Source: Acidocella sp. (GTDB lineage: Bacteria; Pseudomonadota; Alphaproteobacteria; Acetobacterales; Acetobacteraceae). Taken from it: a stretch of DNA of 64,000 nucleotides. The stretch lies in the NCBI GenBank assembly GCA_026224875.1, contig JAMFRU010000058.1, positions 47,390 to 111,389 of the forward strand, given 5' to 3'. The position numbers and the translations under genes are program-made. Shown here in pieces: positions 7,636 through 16,435 of the stretch. Position 1 is the stretch's first letter, and each line of letters begins with the position of its first letter. The notes below the pieces were generated by a model. It was given only the letters and a program-made list of their open reading frames with translations. It made no database searches and had not been told where the DNA came from.

Positions 7636-8996
7636 GCGGGCGTTTCTCCTCCAGAAACCATCCGCTGCAAACGCGCAATGGCGCCCGGCAAGCCGCGTAC
7701 CTTAAGTATACGGCCAGTGGCGTCGTAATCCTCTGCGAGCACTCGGGCGCTCTCGTACACTTCGCCGAGGAGCCCTTGTTTCGCGTAAGGCAGCACAAGC
7801 TCGTCGTCCACCATGGATGTCTCGAAGAAGGCGATGATGGTCTCGCGCAGCGCTGCCACATCGTCCGGTGACTTCGAGGATAGCAAGATGGCATCAGGGT
7901 GTTTGGCAATGAGCGCGATGCGGCCCTCTTCGTCCACCTGGTCGATTTTGTTGAGGAGCAGGAGCGACGGCACGGTATCGGCACCGATTTCCCGCAGCAC
8001 CGTGCGGCTTACCTCCAACTGTGCCGGGTAGGTCGGGTCGGAGGCATCGACCACGAACAGCAGCAACGACGCTTCCAGCGCCTCGTCCAATGTGGATTTG
8101 AACGAGGCCACGAGGTCATGCGGGAGTTGCTTGATGAATCCCACCGTATCCGAGACGAGTACACGCGGCCTCGCTTCCGGTTTTAACGCGCGCACCGTCG
8201 TATCGAGTGTCGCGAAAAGCTGGTCCGCCACCAGTACCTCGCTGCCGGTGAGTGCCCGCATGAGCGAAGATTTCCCGGCGTTGGTGTATCCCACGAGTGC
8301 CACACGCAGCTGGTCGCGGCGGGCCGACCGGCGTAAATCATTGTCGCGCTGGACATGTTCGAGCTCTTCCCGCAACTCGGCCAGGCGATCGCGAATTTTG
8401 CGGCGGTCCAGGTCGAGATCGCTTTCACCGGCACCCACGCCGCGCTTGCGCTCGCCACCTGAGACGGACTCGCGCAGCCGCGGCGCCACATATTTCAGGC
8501 GGGCCATCTCCACTTGCAGCTTGGCTTCGCGCGAGCGGGCGTGGCGGTGGAAAATCTCGACAATCACGCCGGTCCGGTCGAGCACCTGCGCGCCGGTGGC
8601 GTTCTCCAGATTGCGCGCCTGGCTCGGTGAGATCTCATGGTCGACGATGACGAATTCCGGACGGCGGGCGCCGTCCTCGGGTGCGGGGACATCCGGGGTT
8701 GGCGCCTCAGTGGTTTCGAAGCGCTCGCGGGCCTTGGATTTCTGGGGTGAGGTCCATCCGCCCACGACTCCGGTGCCGCCAGTAAGTGCCGCCAATTCGG
8801 CAAGCTTGCCCTTGCCCAATACCGTCAACCCGCCAATGCCGCCACGCTTCTGCGATACTGAGCCCGCGACCTCGTAGCCCAGGGTTTCCACCAGCCGGCC
8901 AAGCTCCTTGAGGCTTGCCTCCTGGGCGGTATCGTCAACGCCATCGAGTTGAACACTGACGAGAATGGCACGCGAGATGGGCTGTTTGGTTTCCAT
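7632..8996 (-). CDS. hflX: Ribosome-associated GTPase HflX
   Basis: A 454-residue GTPase of the Obg-HflX class that binds ribosomes and splits or rescues stalled 70S particles. The N-terminal HflX domain (residues 1-190) has the DHEISPSQARNLENATG and VLDRTGVIVEIFHRHA blocks. A basic coiled linker follows (GERKRGVGAGESDLDLDRRKIRD), then the G domain: P-loop GYTNAGKSSLMRAL (~237), FATLDTT (G2), DTVGFI (G3) and LLNKIDQVD (G4). It is somewhat longer than the E. coli protein. It sits first in the minus-strand run; its TGA overlaps the ATG of the unknown gene at 7635. That is probably chance packing rather than shared function. Confidence 0.95.
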   Translation of the reverse strand: METKQPISRAILVSVQLDGVDDTAQEASLKELGRLVETLGYEVAGSVSQKRGGIGGLTVLGKGKLAELAALTGGTGVVGGWTSPQKSKARERFETTEAPTPDVPAPEDGARRPEFVIVDHEISPSQARNLENATGAQVLDRTGVIVEIFHRHARSREAKLQVEMARLKYVAPRLRESVSGGERKRGVGAGESDLDLDRRKIRDRLAELREELEHVQRDNDLRRSARRDQLRVALVGYTNAGKSSLMRALTGSEVLVADQLFATLDTTVRALKPEARPRVLVSDTVGFIKQLPHDLVASFKSTLDEALEASLLLFVVDASDPTYPAQLEVSRTVLREIGADTVPSLLLLNKIDQVDEEGRIALIAKHPDAILLSSKSPDDVAALRETIIAFFETSMVDDELVLPYAKQGLLGEVYESARVLAEDYDATGRILKVRGLPGAIARLQRMVSGGETPA

Positions 8997-9062
8997 GGCA
9001 TGGAGGTTAACACAAATGCGGCGATAAGCATCGGAGCGGTGGGCAGTTTGCGAGCCGAAGTC

Positions 9063-9797
9063 TCACCGCCGCTGGTTGTCGAAATAGCTGTTCAGGGTGA
9101 ACCGGTAACGCTCGGGCCGGATATAAAATACGGAATATTCGGCCGGCGTGCCGTCGGAGAAATATGAGGTGCGTTCCATGCGCAGTAGCGCCGCACCTGC
9201 CTGAACATGCAGCTGTGGTGCCAGTTCGGCGTCGGCTGCTTGCGCGCCAAGCGTTACATGAGCGCGTTCGAGGCTGCGGCCGGCGAGTTTGCTGAGGATG
9301 CTGTAGGTCGGGCTGGCCTCGGCTTCGGCGCGGGATATGGTGGCGAGTTCCGCCGGCAGAAAGCTCCGGCCAAGGGCAATCGGCTCCTCCGCGATGAGGT
9401 GCAGCCTTTCGAGGACGAGGCAGGGGGCGTGCTGGTTGAATAAAGCCTGAACGGCGGGCGGGGGTGGTCTCAGCTCGAAGGCCAGAATGCGCATCCTGGC
9501 GTCGAACCCTTGCAGCCGCAGCGATTCATGGAAGCTGCGCAGCGTGTCCAGCTCATGGTGGACCTGGCGCCCGGCGACATAGGTACCCTTGCCCTTGCGC
9601 TGCTCGATCAGCCCGCCGCCCGCCAATTCGTCGAGCGCCAGCCGCACCGTTACCCGGCTGACCGCAAAACGCGCACCGATTTTGGCCTCGGACGGCAGCC
9701 GGCCGGTGGGCTCGAATCGGCCATCCGCGATTTCCTCGCGCAGAACTGCGGCAATCTGGCGGTAAAGCGGTGTGGCATTTTCCCTGATGAGCGGCAT
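9063..9797 (-). CDS. GntR-family regulator, HutC/UTRA type
   Basis: A 244-residue regulator with an N-terminal winged helix (PLYRQIAAVLREEIADGRF, RLPSEAKIGARFAVSRVTVRLALDEL, residues ~10-70) and a C-terminal UTRA ligand-binding domain (residues ~95-235, ending ARYR-like PERYRF). The ORF-track start is too far upstream; ATG at 9797 begins just before the wHTH. It is divergent from the ABC importer at 9938, separated by 140 bp that contain repeated AT-rich elements. It is therefore the probable local repressor of that importer, with a ligand related to the imported substrate. Confidence 0.85.
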   Translation of the reverse strand: MPLIRENATPLYRQIAAVLREEIADGRFEPTGRLPSEAKIGARFAVSRVTVRLALDELAGGGLIEQRKGKGTYVAGRQVHHELDTLRSFHESLRLQGFDARMRILAFELRPPPPAVQALFNQHAPCLVLERLHLIAEEPIALGRSFLPAELATISRAEAEASPTYSILSKLAGRSLERAHVTLGAQAADAELAPQLHVQAGAALLRMERTSYFSDGTPAEYSVFYIRPERYRFTLNSYFDNQRR

Positions 9798-9887
9798 ACG
9801 GCGCAATTTACCCTGGCCTGATCCGGGAGGAGTCCCAGGATGATTATAAGGCAGGCGAGGCGCTTGTCGATGTGGCGCTTGCCAACA

Positions 9888-9906
9888 TGTATTATAATGT
9901 ATTATA
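9888..9906. promoter_or_regulatory. Phased direct repeat in the GntR/ABC divergent promoter
   Basis: TGTATTATA occurs twice with a 10-bp period (9888-9896 and 9898-9906), so both copies face the same side of the helix. The overlap also creates a TATAAT hexamer at 9893-9898. A GTCTATAC element follows at 9913. Candidate operator and promoter for the divergent pair; not proven. Confidence 0.35.
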
Positions 9907-9937
9907 TTCCCGTCTATACAGATTGAAATACTAGGCA

Positions 9938-10777
9938 ATGCACTTTCACCCTTTGGATACGTCACCCCCCGTACTTTCGGCAGAGCAGCTGGGCTTCGGC
10001 TATCCAGGGGGCGGCGAGGTATTTTCCGGCCTCTCGTTAACGGTGCGGCGGGGTGAGTTTCTGGCGCTGGTAGGGCCTTCCGGCTGCGGCAAGACGACAT
10101 TGCTGAATCTGCTGTCCGGGTTTCTGAAGCCGTCCACCGGAAGCGTCAGGGTTGATGGGGTGGAGGTTTTTCCGGAGCTTCCCGCACTTGGCTACGTGTT
10201 CCAGACGCCCAATCTCTTCCCATGGCTTACGGTGTTGGCCAACGTCCGGTTTGGCCTGCGCATGGCGGGCACCATGCCGGCCTCGCGGCAGCACCAGCGG
10301 GCGATGGAGTATCTGGCGCTCGTCGGCCTGGCGGATGTCGCGGATTTTCTGCCGCACCAGCTTTCCGGCGGGATGCGCCAGCGCGTGGCTTTGGCCCGTG
10401 CGTTGGTGCTGGAGCCGCGGATTTTGCTGATGGACGAGCCTTTCGCGGCACTCGACGCCATATCGCGCCTCAGCATGCAGGAAGAGCTGTTGCGCATCTG
10501 GCGCGCGCTGGGGCAGGCGATTATTTTTATAACGCATGATCTGGATGAGGCTGTGTTTCTGGCCGACCGTGTGCTCGTGCTCGGCGCGGCGCCGCAGGGC
10601 ATATGCGGTGCATTTGATATCGATTTGCCGCGCCCGCGCGACGCGCTCGATACCCGCCGTTCCGAACGGTTCTTGGCATATCGTGCACAGATTTCCGATC
10701 GTATCGCGGCGCTGACGGGCAGCAGCCGTGCGATTTCTTCCCCTCCCGCCAGGATGTTTGCGCATGAGACGATTTAA
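9938..10777 (+). CDS. ABC transporter ATP-binding protein (nitrate/sulfonate/taurine family)
   Basis: A 279-residue ATPase energising an inner-membrane importer. All motifs are intact: Walker [13 protein letters not shown] (~residue 46), Q-loop FQTPNLFPW (~88), signature [15 protein letters not shown] (~145), Walker [13 protein letters not shown] (~165) and switch His THDLDEAV (~200). The FPW context after the Q-loop matches the SsuB/TauB/NrtD group. It is the first gene of the importer operon and overlaps the binding-protein gene by 14 bp. It is the only intact ATPase for this class in the window and could also serve the second importer at 16.4-18.2 kb. Confidence 0.92.
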   Translation: MHFHPLDTSPPVLSAEQLGFGYPGGGEVFSGLSLTVRRGEFLALVGPSGCGKTTLLNLLSGFLKPSTGSVRVDGVEVFPELPALGYVFQTPNLFPWLTVLANVRFGLRMAGTMPASRQHQRAMEYLALVGLADVADFLPHQLSGGMRQRVALARALVLEPRILLMDEPFAALDAISRLSMQEELLRIWRALGQAIIFITHDLDEAVFLADRVLVLGAAPQGICGAFDIDLPRPRDALDTRRSERFLAYRAQISDRIAALTGSSRAISSPPARMFAHETI

Positions 10778-11774
10778 CGTAACGAAACGCGGCCTGATGG
10801 CGGCGGTACTTGCCTTTTGTGCCGTGCTGCCCGTGCGGGCAGCAAATCCACCGTTGCGGATTGGTTATGTGTTTGCGATGGCGAACGCCCCGGTGCTGAT
10901 TGCCAGCCAGGAAGGGTTTTTCAAGGCGCAGGGGCTGCAGGTGCAACTAACACCTTTTGCGGATGGTCCCGCCATTCAGCAGGCTATCGCCGCCGGCCGG
11001 ATTGACGTGGCCTATACCGGCGCGCCGCCTGTGTACCAATGGTACGCGCATGGGCTGGATCTGCGCATACTGGCCATGGTTAATTACGGCCAGGCAGCGC
11101 TGGTGGCCCGCAGTGATGGGCCGATTCACACACTTGGTGATTTGCGGGGGCGCCGCATCGCGGATACCAGCCGGGGCAGCGGCATGGATGTGCTGCTGCG
11201 CGGCTTTGTGTTGCAGGACACAGCGAAACTCGACCCGGAGAAGGATGTATCGCTTGTGCAGATGCCGGTCGGCAACATGAATACGGCACTTGCCGCCGGC
11301 GTGGTCGATGCTGCCTTCGAATGGGAGCCGTTCGTGAGCCAGGAGGCACTTCGCGGATCAGGCCGGGTGGTCTTCAACGTCAACCAGGCACTGCCGTTTT
11401 ATCCTTGGTACGTTATTGCCAGCACTACGGCGGTGATCAATCAGCGGCCGGACGATCTCATAAAATTGTTGCGGGCGAACCATGCGGCGATTGCGTTTCT
11501 CAACGATCATGTCGCGCAGTCTGACGAAATCATCGCGACGGCATTCAAGCTGCAACCGGAGAAATCTCCTGGTGGCACGGTGGTGACACCGGTGCAGATT
11601 GTTACTGCCGCACGCAGCCGGTTGGGATGGTCGGACAAGTTGGCGGCGCCCGATATCGCCTTCATCCAGCGGCTGATGAATTACTCCTTCCAGATGGGGC
11701 TGCTGCCGCGGCCTCTGAAAGCCAATGATGTCATCGACACCAGTCTTTTCGCGCGCGCTGTCACGCAGCACTAA
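10764..11774 (+). CDS. ABC transporter substrate-binding protein (NMT1/SsuA-like)
   Basis: A 336-residue periplasmic binding protein. The start at 10764 gives a Sec-type signal peptide ([20 protein letters not shown], cleavage near VRAAN). The mature part has the SsuA/TauA/NMT1 pattern: RIGYVFAMANAPVLIASQEG, AIAAGRIDVAYTGAPPVYQ, DLRGRRIADTSRGSGMDVLLRGF and FEWEPFVSQEAL. The family carries sulfonates, nitrate, taurine or thiamine precursors. The longer ORF-track start would begin inside the ATPase gene without a signal peptide. Specificity is unknown; the nearby SsuD-like genes favour an organosulfur ligand. Confidence 0.88.
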   Translation: MRRFNVTKRGLMAAVLAFCAVLPVRAANPPLRIGYVFAMANAPVLIASQEGFFKAQGLQVQLTPFADGPAIQQAIAAGRIDVAYTGAPPVYQWYAHGLDLRILAMVNYGQAALVARSDGPIHTLGDLRGRRIADTSRGSGMDVLLRGFVLQDTAKLDPEKDVSLVQMPVGNMNTALAAGVVDAAFEWEPFVSQEALRGSGRVVFNVNQALPFYPWYVIASTTAVINQRPDDLIKLLRANHAAIAFLNDHVAQSDEIIATAFKLQPEKSPGGTVVTPVQIVTAARSRLGWSDKLAAPDIAFIQRLMNYSFQMGLLPRPLKANDVIDTSLFARAVTQH

Positions 11775-12540
11775 TGCGGGTGCCGGCGTGAGATTCCCCC
11801 GGCCGTCCTGGCGTTGGGCCTCTTTGCCGGCGCTGCTGCTGGTTTGGATTGCCGCGGCCTCGAGCGTGCCCGCCTATGTGTTGCCGCAGCCATGGGATGT
11901 GGCGGCGGAAGGGTGGCGTGGAATCCAGGATGGCTCGCTGTTTCACCAGCTTGCCGCCAGCCTGTTGCGGGAGGCCGGCGGGTTCGGTGCTGCCACGGTG
12001 GTTGCTTTCGCGCTGGGAATTTCCGGTGCGGTCTCGCGTGGGTTCCGCGAATTCATGGCGCCGCTCAACAGCCTGTTCATGTCCATTCCGCCGATCGCCT
12101 GGGCGCCGCTCTCGATGATTTTCTTTGGCATTGGCTATCTCTCGATTGTCGTGGTCATTTTTGTCGCGGCACTGTTCCCGATGGTGCTGGCGCTGCAGGA
12201 AGGGTTGCTGACGATCCAGGAGGGCAATCTGCGCGCCGCGCGCACATTGGGCGCGAACCGGTTCCAGCTCATCTGCTATGTTTACCTGCCGGCCTCGCAA
12301 CCTTTCATCATCGCGGCGCTGCGGATTGGCTTCTCCCAGGCCTGGCGGGCTCTGGTTGCAGCGGAAATGATCGGCGCCTCGCAGGGCATCGGCTGGATGG
12401 TGGCGATGGGCGGGCAAACCGGGAATTCAAGCGAGGTCATTCTCGGGATTTCGCTCATTGGACTTATGGCATGGCTCATGGAGAGCCTTGTTTTTCGCCG
12501 CATCGAGCGCCGCTATGAGGGCTGGCGCGCACAATCGTGA
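11725..12540 (+). CDS. ABC transporter permease (SsuC/TauC-like)
   Basis: A 271-residue inner-membrane permease with about six transmembrane segments. The EAA loop reads LRAARTLGANRFQLICYVYLPASQP (residues ~170-195), which docks the ATPase. Two starts are possible: ATG at 11725, overlapping the binding-protein gene by 50 bp, or GTG at 11788. Neither has a strong ribosome site; the shorter one is about the usual family length. It completes an ATPase, binding protein, permease set. Confidence 0.88.
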   Translation: MMSSTPVFSRALSRSTNAGAGVRFPRPSWRWASLPALLLVWIAAASSVPAYVLPQPWDVAAEGWRGIQDGSLFHQLAASLLREAGGFGAATVVAFALGISGAVSRGFREFMAPLNSLFMSIPPIAWAPLSMIFFGIGYLSIVVVIFVAALFPMVLALQEGLLTIQEGNLRAARTLGANRFQLICYVYLPASQPFIIAALRIGFSQAWRALVAAEMIGASQGIGWMVAMGGQTGNSSEVILGISLIGLMAWLMESLVFRRIERRYEGWRAQS

Positions 12541-12550
12541 GGATCAGATC

Positions 12551-14920
12551 ATGGATAGCATAATACGCAACGAAAAAAGTACTGGTGTTATCGCTCCTGT
12601 GGGGTTGCACGACCATATCAAATCACTGCCGTTCCTCGGGCGCCTCGCGCTGGACCGCAAACAACTGGTGGCCGGCGAATGGACCGAGCTGACACTGACC
12701 TATGTGATCGGCGGGGTTGGCCTGGCGGACGGCGCCTGGCTCAAACTTGCCTTCAGATTCTATTCCGATTGGGCGCTGTTTCAGACCTCCGATCCGCGTG
12801 GGGCTAATTATGTTTCGGCGGAATATCACGCCGCGCCGCTGCTGCCCGGGCAGAGTCCATCGACCGTGCAGGCGCTGAAAGTCCGGTTTGACCAAAAGGG
12901 TCATGAGAGGCCATTTCAGAAGGCCGTGATCATTGATATCGTCGATGGATATCTGAACCCCGGGGACCGTATTGTCATCCGTCTCGGTGACCGGCGGCAG
13001 GGCGGAGCGGGCACGCGGGTGCAAAGTTTCGCGGAACAGAATTTCCGCTTCCGCATGTTCGTCGATCCGCTCGGTAGTTCCAAATTCGCGGAGGTTCCGG
13101 GCGATTGCGTGGTGCAGATTGTGCCGGGCGCGCCGGCTGTTTTGCAGCTCATAGCACCTCGCCTTGCAGCACCGGGGCAGAAGTTTGATGCGCGTGTTCG
13201 CATAGATGATATCTGGGGCAATACCTGCCGGGATCTGGCTTTGACGGGACGGCTGACGATTACCGGCCCAGGCGGCGACACGCAGGTTGTGGCGCTCGAT
13301 TTTCCGGGGCAAGGCTGGGCGGTTGCGCTGCTGCGGGATGTAGCGCTGGCGGGGCAGGGGGAATACCGGCTGCTGGCCGAGATCGATAGCCTGTCCGTGC
13401 CGCCGGTCACGGCCTATGTGCAGATTGAGCCGGCGGCGAACGGGTTACGGACATTCTATGCCGATCTGCATGTGCATTCGGAAGACACTGTGGGAACCAA
13501 CGACACGCCTTATAATTTAACCTATGGCCGTGATGTCGCCGGGCTCGATGTGCTGGGATATACCGTTAATGATTTCAATATTACTGAATCGAAATGGATT
13601 AAGTCGGTCGAGCTGATTTCGGCGCTGAATGAGCCCGGCCGGTTTGTGTGTTATCCGGGAACCGAATGGTGTGGCAATTCCGCTGCCGGCGGCGACCGCA
13701 ATGTGGTGTTTCTGCGCGATGGCACACCGCGGTTTCCGTTCGATGCGCAGGGTAATTCATTGCGCTCTTTCGAATGGAACGAATTCACCGCTGGCACGTT
13801 AAAGCCGGGGCTGTGGCCCGTCAATGAGCTGTGGGCAGCCTATGCGGATGACCCGGAAGGCCATCTGATGATCCCGCATGTTGGAGGCCGCCGCTGCATC
13901 TTTGATTGGCACCATCCCGAACTGGAACGGCTGACGGAGATTACCTCGGCCTGGGGGCAGTTCCACTGGAGTTATGTGAATGCGCTGAGTAGGGGGTACC
14001 GCGTTGGGGCTTCGGCGGCGAGCGATGAGCACCAGGGCCGGCCGGGCGGCGGTGCGCCGGCTACTGCCGTATTTGGGTCACGTGGCGGACTTACCGGCGT
14101 TCTCGCTGAAACATTGGACCGTGCTGCCATTGGCCGTGCCCTGCGCGCGCGGCGTACGTTTGCAACCACGGGTGAGCGCAGTTTCGCAAGCTTGCGCCAA
14201 GGCGATGTTTGGATGGGCGAAGAGGCGCAGGCGGATCCGGATTTGCCGCTGGCCTATCGGCTGCTTGGCGATGAAGGCTGGGAGGAGATCAGCCTCTACG
14301 ATGCCGATCGCTGCATCTGGTCGCGCAATCTGCATCATGAGGCCGGCGTTTCGGCGCAACGCATTCGCATTCGTTTCGGTGGCGCCAGGATCAAGGACCG
14401 CTACCGGGCCGCGGTCTGGAGCGGCGAAATCTGCATGAAGGGTGCTACGATTCTCGATGTGCAGGGCGTTGGTTTCGACCATCCCGAGCAGAATTTCTGG
14501 CGCGACGGCGCAACCATTGTACGCTTCGTCACGCAGACGCATGGTGATACGGATGCGGTCGAACTGGTGTTGTCCAGCCTGGAAGGATGCCGGATTGAGA
14601 TTCGCGCCGACATAGCAGGATACGCGAAGGTCGGGGATCCGCTGCATCCGCCGCCGCATGTACACGCGCCGTCTGTCGCTTTCGCACTATCGGGTACGGA
14701 GCTTATCGAGCAGGGCGGCGCCATGCTCGATATTCCCGGCGCGGAACTGAAGCTTTCTATCGACCGCCTTACCGACGCAGCTTTGCCCAGGGATGTGGCG
14801 GGTGAGATCGATTTTCGGACTCTGGCGTTGGATGTACAACGGGAGTACGCGCTATTTATAACGGCACGGCAGCGCAATCAATCGCGGGTTTGGACCTCTC
14901 CGTTATTCCTGCGCTGCTGA
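12551..14920 (+). CDS. DUF3604/PHP-like metal-dependent protein
   Basis: A 789-residue protein without an evident signal peptide. Residues ~1-290 are beta-rich. The centre starts with ADLHVHSED (~305), a PHP-type His-x-His metal site, followed by CYPGTEWCGN (~375), HLMIPHVGGRRC (~440) and SAASDEHQGRPGG (~495), which supply further likely ligands. This fits the DUF3604 family, which is related to PHP phosphoesterases. The ORF-track start lies in the permease gene; ATG at 12551 with GAGG upstream is better. It directly follows the importer, so it probably acts on the imported compound or a derivative. The reaction is unknown. Confidence 0.72.
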   Translation: MDSIIRNEKSTGVIAPVGLHDHIKSLPFLGRLALDRKQLVAGEWTELTLTYVIGGVGLADGAWLKLAFRFYSDWALFQTSDPRGANYVSAEYHAAPLLPGQSPSTVQALKVRFDQKGHERPFQKAVIIDIVDGYLNPGDRIVIRLGDRRQGGAGTRVQSFAEQNFRFRMFVDPLGSSKFAEVPGDCVVQIVPGAPAVLQLIAPRLAAPGQKFDARVRIDDIWGNTCRDLALTGRLTITGPGGDTQVVALDFPGQGWAVALLRDVALAGQGEYRLLAEIDSLSVPPVTAYVQIEPAANGLRTFYADLHVHSEDTVGTNDTPYNLTYGRDVAGLDVLGYTVNDFNITESKWIKSVELISALNEPGRFVCYPGTEWCGNSAAGGDRNVVFLRDGTPRFPFDAQGNSLRSFEWNEFTAGTLKPGLWPVNELWAAYADDPEGHLMIPHVGGRRCIFDWHHPELERLTEITSAWGQFHWSYVNALSRGYRVGASAASDEHQGRPGGGAPATAVFGSRGGLTGVLAETLDRAAIGRALRARRTFATTGERSFASLRQGDVWMGEEAQADPDLPLAYRLLGDEGWEEISLYDADRCIWSRNLHHEAGVSAQRIRIRFGGARIKDRYRAAVWSGEICMKGATILDVQGVGFDHPEQNFWRDGATIVRFVTQTHGDTDAVELVLSSLEGCRIEIRADIAGYAKVGDPLHPPPHVHAPSVAFALSGTELIEQGGAMLDIPGAELKLSIDRLTDAALPRDVAGEIDFRTLALDVQREYALFITARQRNQSRVWTSPLFLRC

Positions 14921-14981
14921 GTGGGTGCCGGTGAGGGGCGCGTGCCCGGAATGATTTTGGACAAACTCCTGACCTGTCTCC

Positions 14982-16073
14982 TTACGCGGCGATGCTGGAG
15001 GTAGGACGGCTCGCGACAGCCTCGCGTACCAGGGGGATCAGCTCTTCGCCATATTGGATGGCATCCTCCAACGGGTCGAAACCGCGGATGAGGAAGGTGG
15101 TGACGCCGAGGTCGTAATAATCGAGCAGTGCTTCGGCCACCTGCGCGCCGGTGCCGACCAGCCCGGTGCTGTTGCCTTGCGCCCCGGTGATGCGGGCAAA
15201 GCCGGTCCACAGGCGCTTGTCCAGCCGGTCACCCTGGCCGGCGGCGTGCAACAGCCTGGCCGCGCCCTCGCTGCCTGGTGCGCCGGCAAAATCGCTTAGG
15301 CCGAGCTTGGCACGCTCCGCTCTGGTTCGTTCTAGAATGGCGTCAGCACGGGCCCAGGCTGCATCTTCAGTGCGGGCCAGAATCGGGCGTAACGACAGGC
15401 TGAACGCGATGGTGCGGCCATGCCGCGCCGCTGCGGCACGTACGCGGGTGACCTGCTCGCGTACCTGTTCAAGTGTTTCGCCGAACAAAGCGTAGATATC
15501 GGCATATTTGCCGGCGGCCTCGATAGCCGCGGGAGATGAGCCGCCGAAAAAGATGGGGATATGCGGCTTCTGCACCGGCTTTTCAGAAATGAAGCCGCCT
15601 TTGAAACGGTAGTATTTTCCTTCATGGTCGAACGGCGCCTCCGCGGTCCAGAGCCGGCGCAGCAGGCTGACATATTCATCCGTTCGGGCGTAGCGCTCGT
15701 CCTTGTTCAGGAAATCGCCGTCGCGCTGCTGTTCGGTATCGTCCGCACCAGAAATGACATGCACTGAGGCACGGCCGCGCGAAAGATTGTCGATGGTGGC
15801 CAGGGTGCGGGCGGCAAGAGTGGGGGCGACGAAGCCGGGGCGGTGCGCCAGCATGATACCGAGTTTTTCCGTTACGGCGGCAACATATGTGCCGAGATGC
15901 AGACCGTCCGGCTGGGTGGAGCCATAGCCGATCAGCACACGATCAAATCCCGCGGCCTCATGCGCCTGGGCGAAGCGTTTCAGATAGTCGACATCGAATA
16001 ATCCGGTCTCGGCGCGGAAGGCGATGTTTGCCGGATTGCGATGGGCGACGAGCCCCGTGAACGATATTGTCAT
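14982..16073 (-). CDS. LLM-class flavin-dependent monooxygenase (SsuD-like)
   Basis: A 363-residue bacterial luciferase-fold enzyme using reduced FMN and oxygen, probably to cleave a C-S bond of a sulfonate or sulfone. Visible blocks: FDRVLIGYGSTQPDGLHLGTY (~residues 45-65), HRPGFVAPTLAARTLATIDNLSRGRASVHVISG (~85-115), ERYARTDEYV (~135) and GGSSPAAIEAAGKYADIYALF (~185). These match SsuD/MsuD enzymes. The start at 16073 removes a non-homologous N-terminal extension. It is last in the minus-strand run that starts at the TonB receptor, and it is homologous to the enzyme at 23909. Confidence 0.88.
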   Translation of the reverse strand: MTISFTGLVAHRNPANIAFRAETGLFDVDYLKRFAQAHEAAGFDRVLIGYGSTQPDGLHLGTYVAAVTEKLGIMLAHRPGFVAPTLAARTLATIDNLSRGRASVHVISGADDTEQQRDGDFLNKDERYARTDEYVSLLRRLWTAEAPFDHEGKYYRFKGGFISEKPVQKPHIPIFFGGSSPAAIEAAGKYADIYALFGETLEQVREQVTRVRAAAARHGRTIAFSLSLRPILARTEDAAWARADAILERTRAERAKLGLSDFAGAPGSEGAARLLHAAGQGDRLDKRLWTGFARITGAQGNSTGLVGTGAQVAEALLDYYDLGVTTFLIRGFDPLEDAIQYGEELIPLVREAVASRPTSSIAA

Positions 16074-16219
16074 GACTGACGTCTCCGTGGGAATTTGAAG
16101 TTTGGTTTTGGCCTTGGGGCCAGTGCAAAGCAAATGAGTTATTCTTATGGGTTGATGAGTATCACAGAAGAGTTGTAAAATATTCCCGTACGCCAATGGC
16201 GCGAGGAAACTTGTACGCA

Positions 16220-16427
16220 GGGCGTTGAAGCCCGGCGTGGCGTGGCGTGGCGGTGGGCGCTGGGTACGCGCAGGCCGAGGGTGATGTTTTACCGCACCGC
16301 TTCCAGGGCAGCAGGCGCGGGGTGAGATTGCGCAGCACGATATTGGCGCCGAATTGCCGCGTCAGGCCACGTACCTCCACCGCATATTCGTTGCGTGTTG
16401 TTGTGCGGTTTCGATCTCTGCCAGCAT
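16220..16427 (-). pseudogene. Remnant of an SsuB-like ABC ATPase, internally deleted and frameshifted
   Basis: Just downstream of the permease a minus-strand frame starts at ATG 16427, shifts frame, and reads VEVRGLTRQFGANIVLRNL. That is the first strand region of an SsuB-type ATPase. It jumps directly to RLLPWK, the segment after the Q-loop, followed in another frame by NITLGLRV. The intervening ~60 codons with Walker A are gone, and nothing of the signature, Walker B or H-loop remains. The lesions are an N-terminal frameshift, an internal deletion, a second frameshift and loss of the C-terminal half. The importer at 16436-18212 thus lacks its own ATPase. Confidence 0.7.
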
Positions 16428-16435
16428 GTTTATAT

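Noticed and set aside
8092-8877. 261-residue plus ORF opposite hflX
   Set aside because: Low-complexity Arg/Ser-rich shadow of a well-supported GTPase gene.
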